A stretch of DNA of 64,000 bases from Notospermus geniculatus (taxonomy: Eukaryota; Nemertea; Pilidiophora; Heteronemertea; Lineidae), in assembly GCA_002633025.1 (NCBI GenBank), contig NMRB01000315.1, positions 171,595-235,594 of the forward strand. The letters are read 5' to 3'. The notes beneath the pieces were generated by a model. It was not told the origin of the DNA and did no database searches. It worked only from the letters and a program-made list of their open reading frames with translations. The position numbers and the translations under genes were made by a program. Shown here in pieces: positions 53,617 through 64,000 of the stretch (its first letter is position 1; each line of letters begins with the position of its first letter).

Positions 53617-54162
53617 ATTGACCCGGTGAACCTCGTGCTCAATCACCTTCATTCGACCTGTCAATTCGGCACTTCGGCAGTTCAATTTCGTCATTTAAAA
53701 GCATGTTAAAGCAGTGATTAACTGACTATTTTACATGCATAACCCAAATATAAGGTCGTTACCGCCTTCCTGCATTCATCAAAAGAAACTGAGCAGGCAA
53801 ACAAGTCACAGTCAGTGCTCCAACAAAGCAGCTGCATGCAGAGCCAGCACACACAGCAGCTGCAGAGACACTGAGGCTGAGTTGGATAGGATTGGATTTA
53901 TCACCGGACAGTGCTGTCATCATCATCATCGTTATCATTCGACATTGGCGTGTACTAGCAACAATGCATTTTGACTGAGTGAGGTTTTATCTTTATATAC
54001 GATTTCGGTTAGGTTAGGTCTGCATTTTATTTTTATGTGTCCATTTGACTTGTGTTATAAAAAGTTATAGGCCTAGCTACTGCAGTGTCCTGAGAATCTG
54101 ACATTTGTTAGGCTACCAGTACCTCTACTATCTAAAAACAATCCCAGCAGAAACTGCGAAGA
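53617..54162. promoter_or_regulatory. Head-to-head spacer between PPIL1 and the SLC6 gene
   Basis: If the tentative PPIL1 exon 1 is right, 546 bp separate two divergent start codons, so it should hold both promoters. No core elements can be named with confidence. Confidence 0.35.
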
Positions 54163-57100
54163 ATGTCGAAAGAAAAGTACGAACCGGTCGCGGTCATGTC
54201 GCCGAATGGAGAGATGGCAATGCAACGAGCATCACTGGTGCCAGCGGAGACGGTGAAAGTTGACCATTCCGAGGAAGGCGTGCATCGTGAACATTGGAAC
54301 AACAAAGCTGAATTCATTTTGAGCTGCATCGGTTATGCCGTTGGTTTGGGAAATGTTTGGAGGTTCCCGTATCTTTGTTATAAGAATGGTGGAGGTGAGT
54401 TGCACATTTTCCTTTAACAGAATTTACCGCTTTTTATCATTTAGCACATTCATAGGCCTAGGTGCCTGGCTTGTTTGTTTAGTGATTGGGTTCGTCATCA
54501 CTCCATCAGGGTCATAAAGTGTTAGGCCACACTTTTTTTATTTTTTGGTTTACGGATCCGCCGACGTTGATTTTTGCCAAAATGGAAAAAAAATAAAATG
54601 AGATTTTTGGACCAATTTTATTTTTTTTTCCCCTACGACTTGACTCGGAATGTCAAAGACATCGTCGGAGAAAACAAAAGAATAAATCTGTATCACCTGT
54701 ATCGTCGACTTGATACTTTTTTCAGTGGAAATCACAGAAAAAAACAAATTTTGAATTCACGTGCACTCCCCTGAACACTGCCATGACATGCGTGAGTAAA
54801 CAGGGTTTGTTTACGTCCGGGTAAAGCAACATCCGAGGTCCCATTGGGCCATTTTATTTTTATTTTTTTCCCTCCTCCGAAATTCAGTTCCTTCTGAGAA
54901 AATCCGTAAACCAAAGAAATAAAAAAGTGTGGCCTTAAATAAATTCTATCATTTATAAAACTTCAATTTCAGCCACCTCCATTGTCAGTTTCATATTCAG
55001 TCACGGTTTTGTATCCAGTCTTGTAGTTTCATGAATATGCCAAGAATTTATCACACGAAGATTGGATACATGTACCATTGGTTACATAACTGTCCAAGGC
55101 AGTATGATAGCCAAATGGGCTTGACAGGGTTAAAAAACTGTGGTCTGTTCTGAACTGTTCTCAACTGCGACAAAGAACAACTGTCAACACTGCTTGTCTT
55201 AGTGAAATCCCCCCCCCCCCCATATCCTCTTTAAAATCCCATTCAAATTATGTATTATGTAACTATTGAGCAGATATCCAAAATAGAAGCACAAAGAACA
55301 ACACACAAAATGATGGTAAAACATAAAGTCATCCCTACAAATCTTGCAAATTTTTGACCCCAACCGGGGTCTTCCTCAGGCACTTTCTAGCAGAGATTAC
55401 AGAAAAGTTTTTTCTGTAATCACTGTTAGAAAGGAGGAAGACCCCCATTAGGGTTGAAAATTTGCAAGATTTGGCGACGACTTTATGTTTTACCATGTAA
55501 CTATTGACCAGTAGTGCCAGTAAAACATCAAAAAGTATTCTTCTTCTCTTGTTCAATGCACTTCACTCAGTCAATGTACTGAAATATCTGCCAATTCATC
55601 AGTCATTTTCTGAGGACAAATTTAGGGCCTTATGACATATGGAACACACTGGATGCACAGCAATTAAAATTACAACCAGTTATTGGTTTGCACAGTGATA
55701 TTGGTCAGCATCCAATTGCACTAAATGGGCAGAATGATTGCTTCAATCATTATTTTCACTTGGGCAATTTGGTATCCAAATAACAGCAATGAAAGATTTG
55801 GGTCACCAACATCAATGGTACTTGTGCTCGTTTCCACCAGTATGCCCTTCTGGGGCCGCCAGCTTCAGAATAACTTGTCTGAGCAGTTTTTTGATCACAT
55901 CAACCAAAAACGGAGCCCATTCAAACCATCTGGGACCTGTTTCATAGTGATTTAAAAGCTAATTTAACCAAATGGTGTTCAACCACAAAATGTGGGCAGT
56001 GTTCTAGCCAGGCCAGTTAGTTTCACAGGGCGGTACCACCCTGTTCAAAATTCAAAGGCCATTTTACCACCCTGTTCAAATTTTTACCACCCTGTTTAAA
56101 AATGTAACTTGCAATGCATTTTCTATTACACCACCCTGTTTGAATTTCACTCCCGCCCTGTTTGAAAATCCAGGGCCTTAAAATCATAGGAAAATGCAGT
56201 CATCCCACCCTGTTTGGAAAAATTTCTGGCTAGAACACTGGTGGGGCATCACTTTATTCAAGATTGAAGGCAAAAACCTTTATTTTTCATTTTCTGAATT
56301 CTCTACTACAACATGCTAAGACCGTTACGATGAAGGTTACTGAAAAAGTACATGTACAGGTAACTCTTCTTCTAAATAAAAACCATCGTCTTTAACAGAA
56401 GCATACCAACTTCCATCCCACAGAACAGCAAGATGCAGACAATCAATACACACTGATAGAACTGCCAAAAAAACTAAAGTCAACATTCACTGGTTTAGGC
56501 ATGTTACATGTAGGTGTATCACGAACCACTTTAAAATCAAAGATGGAATACTCAGTTGAAATCGCTGAATCTCATCTCCAAACAATCTCAATGAACTGCC
56601 TATGATTAGGGCATCAAACAGGCCAGTCATTGGGTAATATGAATAAAGACTAGCTAATGCTTTTACTTCAGATTTGTACAGCATTGCCTAGTGCATTTGT
56701 ATTGCAAAATTGAAGTAAAAGCATTTCCTAGTCGTTATTCATAATTCATATGACCCATTCTTGGGATGATTATTACCAGTATGTAACGTTACATGTAGGT
56801 GATCAAAATTCAGACAAACAATACAATTCTGATCAAGTTCACCTTGGCAACCACTGCCACCTTTTTGCCTACGACAGCAGGCATGTTGATGGAAAAAGTA
56901 CATGGTTTGCTCTTGGTGTCGACTACATGTAAGTATAATGTACACATTATACATGTAATACAGTAATGGAATTCCCTTTTCATCTGGATTGGGAATATCA
57001 AATCAATTTACAACTGTAGGCCTACATTATTGTGTACATTGATGATATTTGTGACCCGGCACAGCAAAATGAGTCGGAAGTCGCACAGAAGAAGACCGAA

Positions 57101-60100
57101 GGTGGAACCAGGCAGCAACCACAGAAATCGACCAAGTCAAATTTCACAATCGGCAGACAATCCTGAAATCAGCGAACCGTTGGGGTCACCTTGGACATGT
57201 TCGGTCTTCTTATGTGCCCATTCCGACTCATTTTGTCATGCCGGGTCACATTTAAAGTTTACCAGTACTCTCTGAGTGTTTGCATTTTGATGTGCATGAA
57301 CCAAGCAAGAAAACATTGAATGACCAACAATGTGGGTGAGGGTGAGGGGGGATTGCCATCCTCCCACAGCAGGGCTTTGGTCTCGCTCCTCTTCATACAC
57401 TCCACAATGTGACTGTGAGCGGATGAAGAGGACCGAGGTAAAAACCCCTGCTGTGGGAGGATGGGGGTTGCCTGCCTTTTTTCTGCAGTTGACTTCTGAA
57501 ATTGATGGCCGAAACACTCTGATCTATGGAGGACGGTGTAGCCTACATGATGTTCATTTCACGTCTCTCAATCAATGTGCAGTCATTGAGTCAACAAGTT
57601 TCTGAAGTTCACTCGCTGAAAAAATGTGAATCAGAATAGATAATCAATCAATATTCATACATGTAGACGACTGAAAAAGATGGGTGGGGAAATTGTTCTG
57701 TGAGAACTACAACGTACGTGTTTGAGGTCTGGGGATATCTTGGCCATGAACACTCTCGGGTGCTTTTCAATTTGTACCACTTGAGTTGTAGTATTGGAAT
57801 TGAGATGTGAATTCCATCCCATCTGTCTCAGGCAGAACCAGTGGCATGGCCTTGAGTAGTCGCGGGTTCATCTCGAATTGTACCGAACATGTAGGATTGG
57901 CCAGCTTTTGAGGTCAAGGAAACTGAAGATTTTTACAAATCCAGTACTCCCTTATCCGTGATTCAAGATGAATCCGGTTCTATTCTTCATGGGTCAAGTG
58001 TGATCAAGATTGAATCCCATCCCAGTTGTAGTACTGCGATTTTCAGATCTTTGTTTGGGATTTCACTTCTCAGGTCGAGTGATGAGACAATTTAGAAAAG
58101 TTGTCAACAAACAAGCAGGGTTTATCATGACAGGTTATTTTCATGTTGTCTAATATTATCACTCTAGCTCTTGTTCTTGTTGACACAATATTACCTTATC
58201 TAGAAATTCTAAGAAATCTTTAAAAACACTCAAAAAGATCGAAGTTTATGATTTATTGCCTGTGACTGTCATTTCATTGTCTTGTTTGTCACTATCAAAT
58301 GGTTGGCCCATTACATTAATAAAAGGAAAAATAAAAAAAATTGGTATATTGAGTTCAAAACAGACTAAACAAGTTGAAAGTTTACTTGAACTCTCTATAC
58401 AGCTGCATGTACAACTGTTCTTTTTGATATGTTTGCAACTTGGTTTGTTGCACACACACGCGCACACGCACACACACACACACATGCACGCACGCACACA
58501 CACACGCACGCACGCACGCACGCACACACACTACACAGGCAAAAACTTCTGAGATCTTCCTTTTGGCTAACTATTTTTCACCATTTGTTGAACATTCCAG
58601 CTGCAACAAAGAGATAAGATTAGAATGACTTGCGATATACAATTGTCCCACCCCCAGTCAGCCAGAGCCGACACCCCATCAAAGAGATGCTCAGTTATTC
58701 TTCCCCTAAATGAAGTCATCGCATTCATGCATGAAGATTTCTGGTTCCCCAAGTCAGTACCAAGTTCAGAAGAAGTAGTACGCCTATACTCCACGGCCTT
58801 GCTTTTTGAGGGGACCTTCAATTGATATCCTTCAAATGTTGTACAGATTTCTGTTTACCGGTACCAAAAATAGATAATAGATTTTTGCCGGTACTCAGCT
58901 GATCATCATGTACCAGATGGCAGTGGTGTGATTCTTGTTGATGATTTGTCATTGCAGGTGCTTTCCTCATTCCTTACGCCATATGTCTTCTGACAGCGGG
59001 AGTTCCCCTCTTCTTTATGGAGGTCGCCCTTGGACAGTTCATGAGCCGCGGAGGTCTCGGCGTCTGGAAGATATGCCCTCTTTTCCAAGGTGAGTGCTTG
59101 CAGGTGTCAAATGGTTGTCAGTGGTTCAGTGCTCGAAAAGTTCAGTTGTTCAAAGGTAGCCGTTTGGCTAAATGTCTACAAATTTTCATAGCCAAATATC
59201 TATGATTGAGATACTGCCAATGGAAATAGAAAGGACTTATGGCGATTAAAATGGTGAAAATCAAGGAATTTTTGTAGCCAAATGGCGAAGTTGACAAAAT
59301 CCTTTATAGCCAAATGGGAAAATCCTGTACACAATGGCGATGAAAACAGCTACTTTTCGAGCCCTGCTGGTTGTTGTCAGAAAGGAAACCCTGATGAAAA
59401 TGTATGAAGCAAAGTCAGATAGGGATAAGCCTTTCTTGAAGACCATTTTTCAGCTCGGAGAATACTTCCCGTATGGGTGTGGAGAGAGTTCAAGTGGTTA
59501 GAACTTGATTGGGCTGAGAACTTGGATAAAACCGACTATTTTGGATATTGGCAATCGCTCAAGTACTTGTTTACAAGTCTTTAGCCAAATTATGAGGCCC
59601 ACTAGAGGCTATTGCAATATTTTTTGTCGTTAATGTAGGTACAAATTGACATCTCGCTCTCAAGAGAGGTCACAGGTTGAAGTGTTTAATGTGATATATT
59701 TGACATGATTTGTTGCTACTCTGGATATATTTCCTCATTCGGCATGGGTTCCGATTGGCACGGAAAAATTGAAGATGGCGCTGGGAACTAGTAGGCCTTT
59801 TGGCAGGGTTTCCGCCAGAAAAAAATATTTAGGGGGGGGGCACAATCAGGGCACCTCCAGCCGAAGTGGGCGTTTGGGGCCCTCCCCGGAAATATTTTTC
59901 TAGAAGCCAGGAGATGCATTTTTTGAGCATTTCAGAGCTTAAAACTATCCTGTGTACACATCTTTGTTCGACTGTTGTATCTCTCGAATAAAAAAAAGGC
60001 AATTTAAAGACACTGCCCTGCAATTATAAGGGGGGGGGGGGGCGAGCCCCCTTCAGATCCTGAAAGGGGGCTCCAGCCCCCCTTGCCCCCTCTGGTGGAA

Positions 60101-63100
60101 ACCCTGTTTGGTAGGGGAACTGTCGAGATCAGGAAGACCCGAAGTCACTTTGGAGTCTGTTCAAAGACCAGATGATAGTGAGTTGCAGATCTTACAATAT
60201 CCAGTACACAGTGTGCTGGGCATTGTATACCTATTCAATAAATATTCAGTTATTTTGCCAAATGGTCAACCTTGTTAATTTCTTGGCAAAATTTATCCCT
60301 TTACAGATGACTGATGCTTTAATAATCACTTCAACTAGGCCTATCGAAACCATGTCAAAAATCCAATTTCCGTGTGAACTTCAATGGTATTGGAGTCGAT
60401 CCTTGTTCTGATTGCCTCGCTTTGATTGCTTTGAATTGGAGGTCATTTTGGAATAAATCGCCAATCTCATTATCCTTTTGACACAGTTTTCAAGGTGGAA
60501 AATCACCAGCATCCATTGGCTGTATGAACTCAACGCCACTGATTCATGTTCGTTGCATACGCCGTTCAGACAATCTGTAAAAACTTACCTCAGAGTAAAA
60601 AACTGACCTTCAAAGTACACTGTAGTTGATTTTTGTGGCTGTGCATGGCAGCACTGTCTGGTGTGAGGCCTGCTGGTGGTTTCAGCTGATTCTGTCCTTG
60701 ACTTGCCCTCCGTCAGGCAGTCTTTTTGTGATGTCATTCTGTTCAGTTCATGTGATGTCATTCTGTTCAGTTCATGTGATGTCATTCTGTTCAGTTCATG
60801 TGATGTCATTCTGTTCAGTTCATGCTCTCACCTACCGCAAATCAAGATAAGAAACTTTTGAAGCAACTGAATGAAAGTTTGGCTGATTGTATCTTGTTGG
60901 TTTCCAATAGCGTTTTTGTCTATTCATGACTGTTGAAGGCCCCAAACTGTTGCTGTACATTGCAAGCATTTTCAGCCTACAGTGAACTGTTTAAAGTGCC
61001 CAACAGTTATGAATAGACAACAACTCTAATTAGAGTTGTTGTCAATTCATAACTGTTGGGGCTTCAAACAGTTCACTGTAGGGTGACAATGCTTGCAATG
61101 TACAGCAACAGTTCGGGACCTTCAACAGTCATGAATAAACAACAACTCTTTTGGAATCCACCCAAAAACCTATGCTGTGTAAACCAAGTTTCAGACATGG
61201 CTGGTTTTCTGCACTAGAAGTAGACTTAATTTCAGCATGCCCAACAGAAAACTAGCCTATTCATTAGCCTCAATTAAGCATTTGAGTTGCTGAGAAGACT
61301 AAATGGCCTATTACGCTGTGATTGAGGAAATTATTCCCATGATCGGACTTGGAAATTCTTGATGACTTGGAATAGGTCTTTGACATTAACAACAGATCAA
61401 CTGCAACCACAAAATGCTGAACAACCCTAATGTAATCGTGGTCAATATGATTGGGATTAACGGTCTGATGGTACCACACCTAGCCACAGCAGTGACTGTG
61501 GCTAATGGCCCGAATCCACAGCATGATGAATGACCTGGGGCCTATTTCAGAAAGTGACTTTAAGCTAATGGTACCTTTTACCAAAAGGAAAATACATTGA
61601 AGTTAAAGGTACCATTTGCTTGGTTAAAGTAATTTTACTCTATGAAACAGGCCCCTGACCATAAAAATAAAATACTTGGGGGCCGTATTTTAGACACTTC
61701 CTTAACTCTATGGTTTTACATTCAGCTATTGTTTGCAGGGAAGAATACAAAAGCTTAAAGTGGACCTTACAGTCAAGCAGGCTTCTGGAATACGGGCCTT
61801 GGTCTAGGATCGAACAAAGCCTTTGGTTCTTGATGGTTATCGAAACCATTGCCCCTAAACCCTGGCATGTGGGTTCAATTCCCTCAAGAACAACTTTACT
61901 TACTGCATTAACAATCACAGCATTCTATCCTCGTTTTACAATCACAGCATTCTATCCTCGTTTTAAAGTCTTTTCGTTCACAATTTCCACTTGCTTAACC
62001 AATGTTTCTTACATGTATGTTTCATTCAAGGTATTGGAGTCGCCAGCGTGGTGTTGGTCTTCCTGGAAACGATGTACTACATCATCATTCTCGCCTGGGC
62101 CCTTTACTACTTGTGCATGTCATTTACTTCAGTGTTAGCCTGGTCACACTGTGAAAATGAGTGGAACACACCAAGGTAAGTGAAATATACCTCTCACCTT
62201 CGTTATCATTTGGTATCATTACCATTTGTGACCCTCCACAGCAAAACCAGTCGTGTGTCGCTCAGAAGGTGAGCTGCAGTGGACTAAGATGACACCAGAA
62301 GAGAATGGAAGAAATAGATTATTTCAGATTTCATAACAGACAGACAATATTGAGACTGACAAACGTTTGGGGCCGTATTCAGAAAGGGTGATCATTGCGC
62401 GATTACGACTTAGACACGTGTAACTTCACTGAATGCACACACTTCCACCATGCATTTGACGAAGTTACACGCGTTTAAGTCTTAAACACCCTTTTTGAAT
62501 ATGGCCCTTCGTGTCAACCTGCCAAGCTAAGAGCAACATGCGTCTGCTTTTGCCAGAGCGGGTCACATAATATTAGTTCGTAATTTGACTTTCAGTTCGT
62601 TGGGTGATTGGTACTAATATTTGATCTCTTGTTGTAGATGTAAGGTGTCCTTCCGTTCTGATGTGAACTGCAGCCTGTTGGATGGTACAATCAACACGAC
62701 ATGTGTGAATTTAGTCAACGCGTCGTCTTCTTCAAATGAGAATGTGACCACAGTCGACCCTGTTATTGAATTTTGGGAGTAAGTAAGAAGTTAATTGATA
62801 AACAAGGAATGATCAGATAAGATTGCATGCACAGTGATCTAACCACTTGACAGTGATCTAACCACTTGTCAACCACTTGACACCATGGATAGATAGCAGG
62901 TTGCCGTGTTGATCAAATTGTTGCAATACTTAGAAAATGAGTGCGACACCTTGTTGAAGATCAACTGTTTATTGGTCCGAGGACCCGATACAGGCTTTCG
63001 ACACTTACTGTGTCTTCATCAGGTACTGTGTCTTCATACCTGATGAAGACAGAGTAAGTGTCGAAAGCTTGTATCAGGTCCTCGGATTAATAAACAGTTG

Positions 63101-64000
63101 ATCTTCAACAAGATGTCGCACTCATTTTCTAAAACTTGACACCATGATTTCACTTTTCCTGTGTTGACACTGAACAATTTTCCACAGGATTTTTCATAAA
63201 GAGAAACAATGGAAAGTGGTAACCTACAAATGTTAACAAAATACTAAAAACCTTGCTAGTTTTGTGGTAAGTTGATGTCTTGACCCTCTGTTTTTAAGGC
63301 GGAAGATCCTTCAGATTTCTAGTGGTATTGACGAGCCTGGTACCATCGTCTGGGAGCTTGCCCTGTCCCTGATAGCTGTCTGGGTCATTTGCTACTTCTG
63401 CGTGTGGAAGGGTGTCAAGTCGACAGGAAAGGTACTGCAAGTGCTAGTTACTGTAACCGGTGAAATTTTCGCGGCGCTAAATGTTCGTGATTTTGGGGTC
63501 TACGAATTCATGAAGAATAATTTTCATGATTGGAACCCTTCAGCTTCAAAAAATCCCAAGAACCAACGATTTTCGCGCAATTTATGTTCACGTTTTGACC
63601 CTCGAGCACGAAAATCGCAAAATAAAACGCACATGAAAATTTCACGGTTTACAGTACATCTTCTAGAATTACATCCAGTATTAAACTCAATTATATCCAC
63701 AGTTTGATCCAAAACTCAGGCCTTTCTGTTTGACGGGCGCGAAAATGCATGCGCCTCGCAAACAATAGAAATTCTATTGTTTGCGAAGCACATGCGTTTT
63801 CGCGCCCGTCAAACGGAAAGGCCTGAAGACTGTCCATATGTGGATTCAGAACGGCCATGATCTGTGGGCTGTGTAAATACTATCTGCTGCACTCCCATTC
63901 GGCGCTTTCTGATATTTCAATACGTTCTTTCAGGTTGTTTACTTCACGGCAACTTTTCCGTATGTCGTCATCACAATCCTGTTGATCCGTGGCGTCACAC
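54163..64000 (+). CDS. SLC6-family sodium/chloride-coupled transporter, N-terminal part
   Basis: SLC6 carriers import neurotransmitters, osmolytes or creatine with sodium and chloride across the plasma membrane. Six exons are visible: 54163-54394, 58958-59089, 62031-62175, 62638-62778, 63299-63431 and 63934-64000 (cut by the window). They give 283 residues of an expected ~600. TM1 (about 50-72) has [20 protein letters not shown], the Na+/substrate-binding signature. Then ALGQF (TM2), CPLFQGIG, TM3 with YYIIILAW, an extracellular loop with the conserved disulfide pair C162-C171 and potential N-glycosylation at N180, N189, N197 and N205, FWERKIL, TM4 and KGVKSTGK leading into TM5 [10 protein letters not shown]. 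Similarity by eye is greatest to the creatine/taurine/GABA-betaine branch; the exact substrate cannot be decided. The ATG at 54163 begins a hydrophilic tail of normal length. Confidence 0.93.
54524..54937. mobile_element. GGCCACA-ended transposon with TTA flanks, copy 2
   Basis: GGCCACACTTTTTTTATTTTTTGG..TTTACGGAT and ATCCGTAAACCAAAG..AAGTGTGGCC are inverted and flanked by TTA. Lies in SLC6 intron 1. Confidence 0.7.
55285..55500. mobile_element. Foldback element with GGGGTCTTCCTCAGGCACTTT, copy 2
   Basis: ATCCAAAATAGAAGCACAAAG then GGTAAAACATAAAGTC..CAAATCTTGCAAATTTTTGACCC, mirrored by ..GAAAATTTGCAAGATTTGG..GACTTTATGTTTTACC. Same layout as the nested foldback at 25578-25805. Confidence 0.65.
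55986..56240. mobile_element. hAT-like MITE with CACCCTGTT repeats, copy 2
   Basis: CAGTGTTCTAGCCAGGCCAG and CTGGCTAGAACACTG ends; interior matches 39930-40152 with one extra CACCCTGTT unit. Confidence 0.75.
56629..56758. mobile_element. GGGTCATATGAATAAAG MITE, copy 3
   Basis: Same family as 29083-29205; ends slightly decayed (GGGTAATATGAATAAAGACT). Confidence 0.75.
57046..57250. mobile_element. TGTGACCCGGCACAGC MITE
   Basis: TGTGACCCGGCACAGCAAAA..TGAGTCGGAA is mirrored by TTCCGACTCATTTTG..GCCGGGTCACA. Confidence 0.75.
57350..57475. repeat. Palindromic element
   Basis: GCCATCCTCCCACAGCAGGG.. pairs with ..CCCCTGCTGTGGGAGGATGG; inner CTCCTCTTCAT / ATGAAGAGGAC. Confidence 0.65.
58448..58531. 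repeat. CA/CACG microsatellite
   Basis: About 84 bp of CA dinucleotides mixed with GCACGCAC units, in SLC6 intron 1. Confidence 0.9.
59128..59366. mobile_element. hAT-like MITE with CAGTGCTCGAAAAGT ends
   Basis: CAGTGCTCGAAAAGT and ACTTTTCGAGCCCTG are inverted. The interior repeats ATAGCCAAAT(G/A) several times. In SLC6 intron 2. Confidence 0.65.
59804..60106. mobile_element. CAGGGTTTCCGCCAG MITE
   Basis: CAGGGTTTCCGCCAG and CTGGTGGAAACCCTG ends; interior poly-G runs. Confidence 0.7.
60727..60825. repeat. 24 bp tandem repeat, about four units
   Basis: The unit TGATGTCATTCTGTTCAGTT plus CATG repeats with no visible differences between units. Confidence 0.9.
60905..61155. mobile_element. ~250 bp foldback element
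   Basis: Arms of ~110 bp meet at ACAACTCTAATTAGAGTTGT (about 61020-61040). Both contain AATGCTTGCAATGTACAGCA or its inverse. Confidence 0.75.
61683..61798. mobile_element. CGTATT(C/T)TAGA MITE, diverged copy
   Basis: GGCCGTATTTTAGACACTTCC..CTTAACTCTA is mirrored by ..GGCTTCTGGAATACGGGCC. Interior AAGCTTAAAGTGGACCTTA matches 2850-2968 in inverse. Confidence 0.6.
62227..62567. mobile_element. TGTGACCC-family element with nested MITE
   Basis: Outer ends TGTGACCCTCCACAGCAAAA and TTTTGCCAGAGCGGGTCACA. Nested 62369-62508 is a copy of the GGCCGTATTCA MITE at 31199. The paralogue near 25850 has the uninterrupted junction ACATTTGGTCTCAACCTGCC. Confidence 0.7.
62935..63145. mobile_element. Foldback element in SLC6 intron 4
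   Basis: AAAATGAGTGCGACACCTTG..TTGAAGATCAACTGTTTATT and its inverse form ~95 bp arms around CTTCATCAGGTACTGTGTCTTC. Confidence 0.75.
63446..63656. mobile_element. MITE with TACTGTAACCGGTGAAATTTTCG ends
   Basis: GTTACTGTAACCGGTGAAATTTT is mirrored by GAAAATTTCACGGTTTACAGTA. In SLC6 intron 5, 15 bp after the donor. Confidence 0.65.
63717..63825. mobile_element. 109 bp palindromic MITE, CAGGCCTT family, copy 2
   Basis: CAGGCCTTTCTGTTTGACGG.. and ..CCGTCAAACGGAAAGGCCTG pair nearly perfectly around GAAATTC. Shares GCATGCGCCTCGCAAACAAT with 52178-52293. In SLC6 intron 5. Confidence 0.8.

Noticed and set aside
58429-58628. Thr/His-rich open frames
   Set aside because: Translations of the CA microsatellite.
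58625-58825. 66-residue open frame as an SLC6 exon
   Set aside because: The TM1-TM2 junction is complete without it: 54394 joins 58958 in phase and family sequence.
60727-60825. CRISPR-like array
   Set aside because: The units are identical head-to-tail repeats without spacers, in animal DNA.

Overview
The window is animal genomic DNA: genes are split into short exons with canonical GT..AG introns, there are no operons, and small non-autonomous transposons are dense. The gene set (MEIG1, RIBC2, a selenocysteine thioredoxin-glutathione reductase, VGLL4, PPIL1, an SLC6 transporter) fits a bilaterian. The abundance of the palindromes TAGGCCTA and TACATGTA, and the intron-rich compact genes, suggest a marine deuterostome invertebrate, most likely an echinoderm. 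That last step is inference from style, not proof. Several N positions, one block of 20 N and a duplicated segment show a draft assembly.

Layout. 1-5.7 kb: MEIG1 (+ strand, last two exons) inside repeats, with its last exon present twice. 5.7-9.4 kb: repeats, no gene seen. 9.4-13.8 kb: RIBC2 (- strand), complete in five exons. 15.6-18.4 kb: NDUFA5 (- strand), complete in five exons. 19.3-29.6 kb: thioredoxin-glutathione reductase (+ strand), with an in-frame TGA for selenocysteine and a SECIS element about 1.2 kb downstream in the 3' UTR. Part of its middle is lost in an assembly gap. 29.6-35.2 kb: transposon-rich intergenic or 3' UTR DNA. 35.2-47.8 kb: VGLL4 (- strand), five exons, with three Tondu motifs. 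50.3-53.6 kb: PPIL1 cyclophilin (- strand). 54.2-64 kb: N-terminal half of an SLC6 transporter (+ strand), running off the right edge.

The genes do not form a pathway. MEIG1 and RIBC2 are flagellum/sperm genes, and vertebrate TXNRD3 is also testis-enriched, so the left half may be a loose sperm-biology neighbourhood (inference). NDUFA5/TXNRD and PPIL1/SLC6 are head-to-head pairs with short intergenic spacers. Most of the remaining DNA is recognisable as MITE-like inverted-repeat elements, many in several copies, several nested inside each other, plus tRNA-derived SINE-like pieces.
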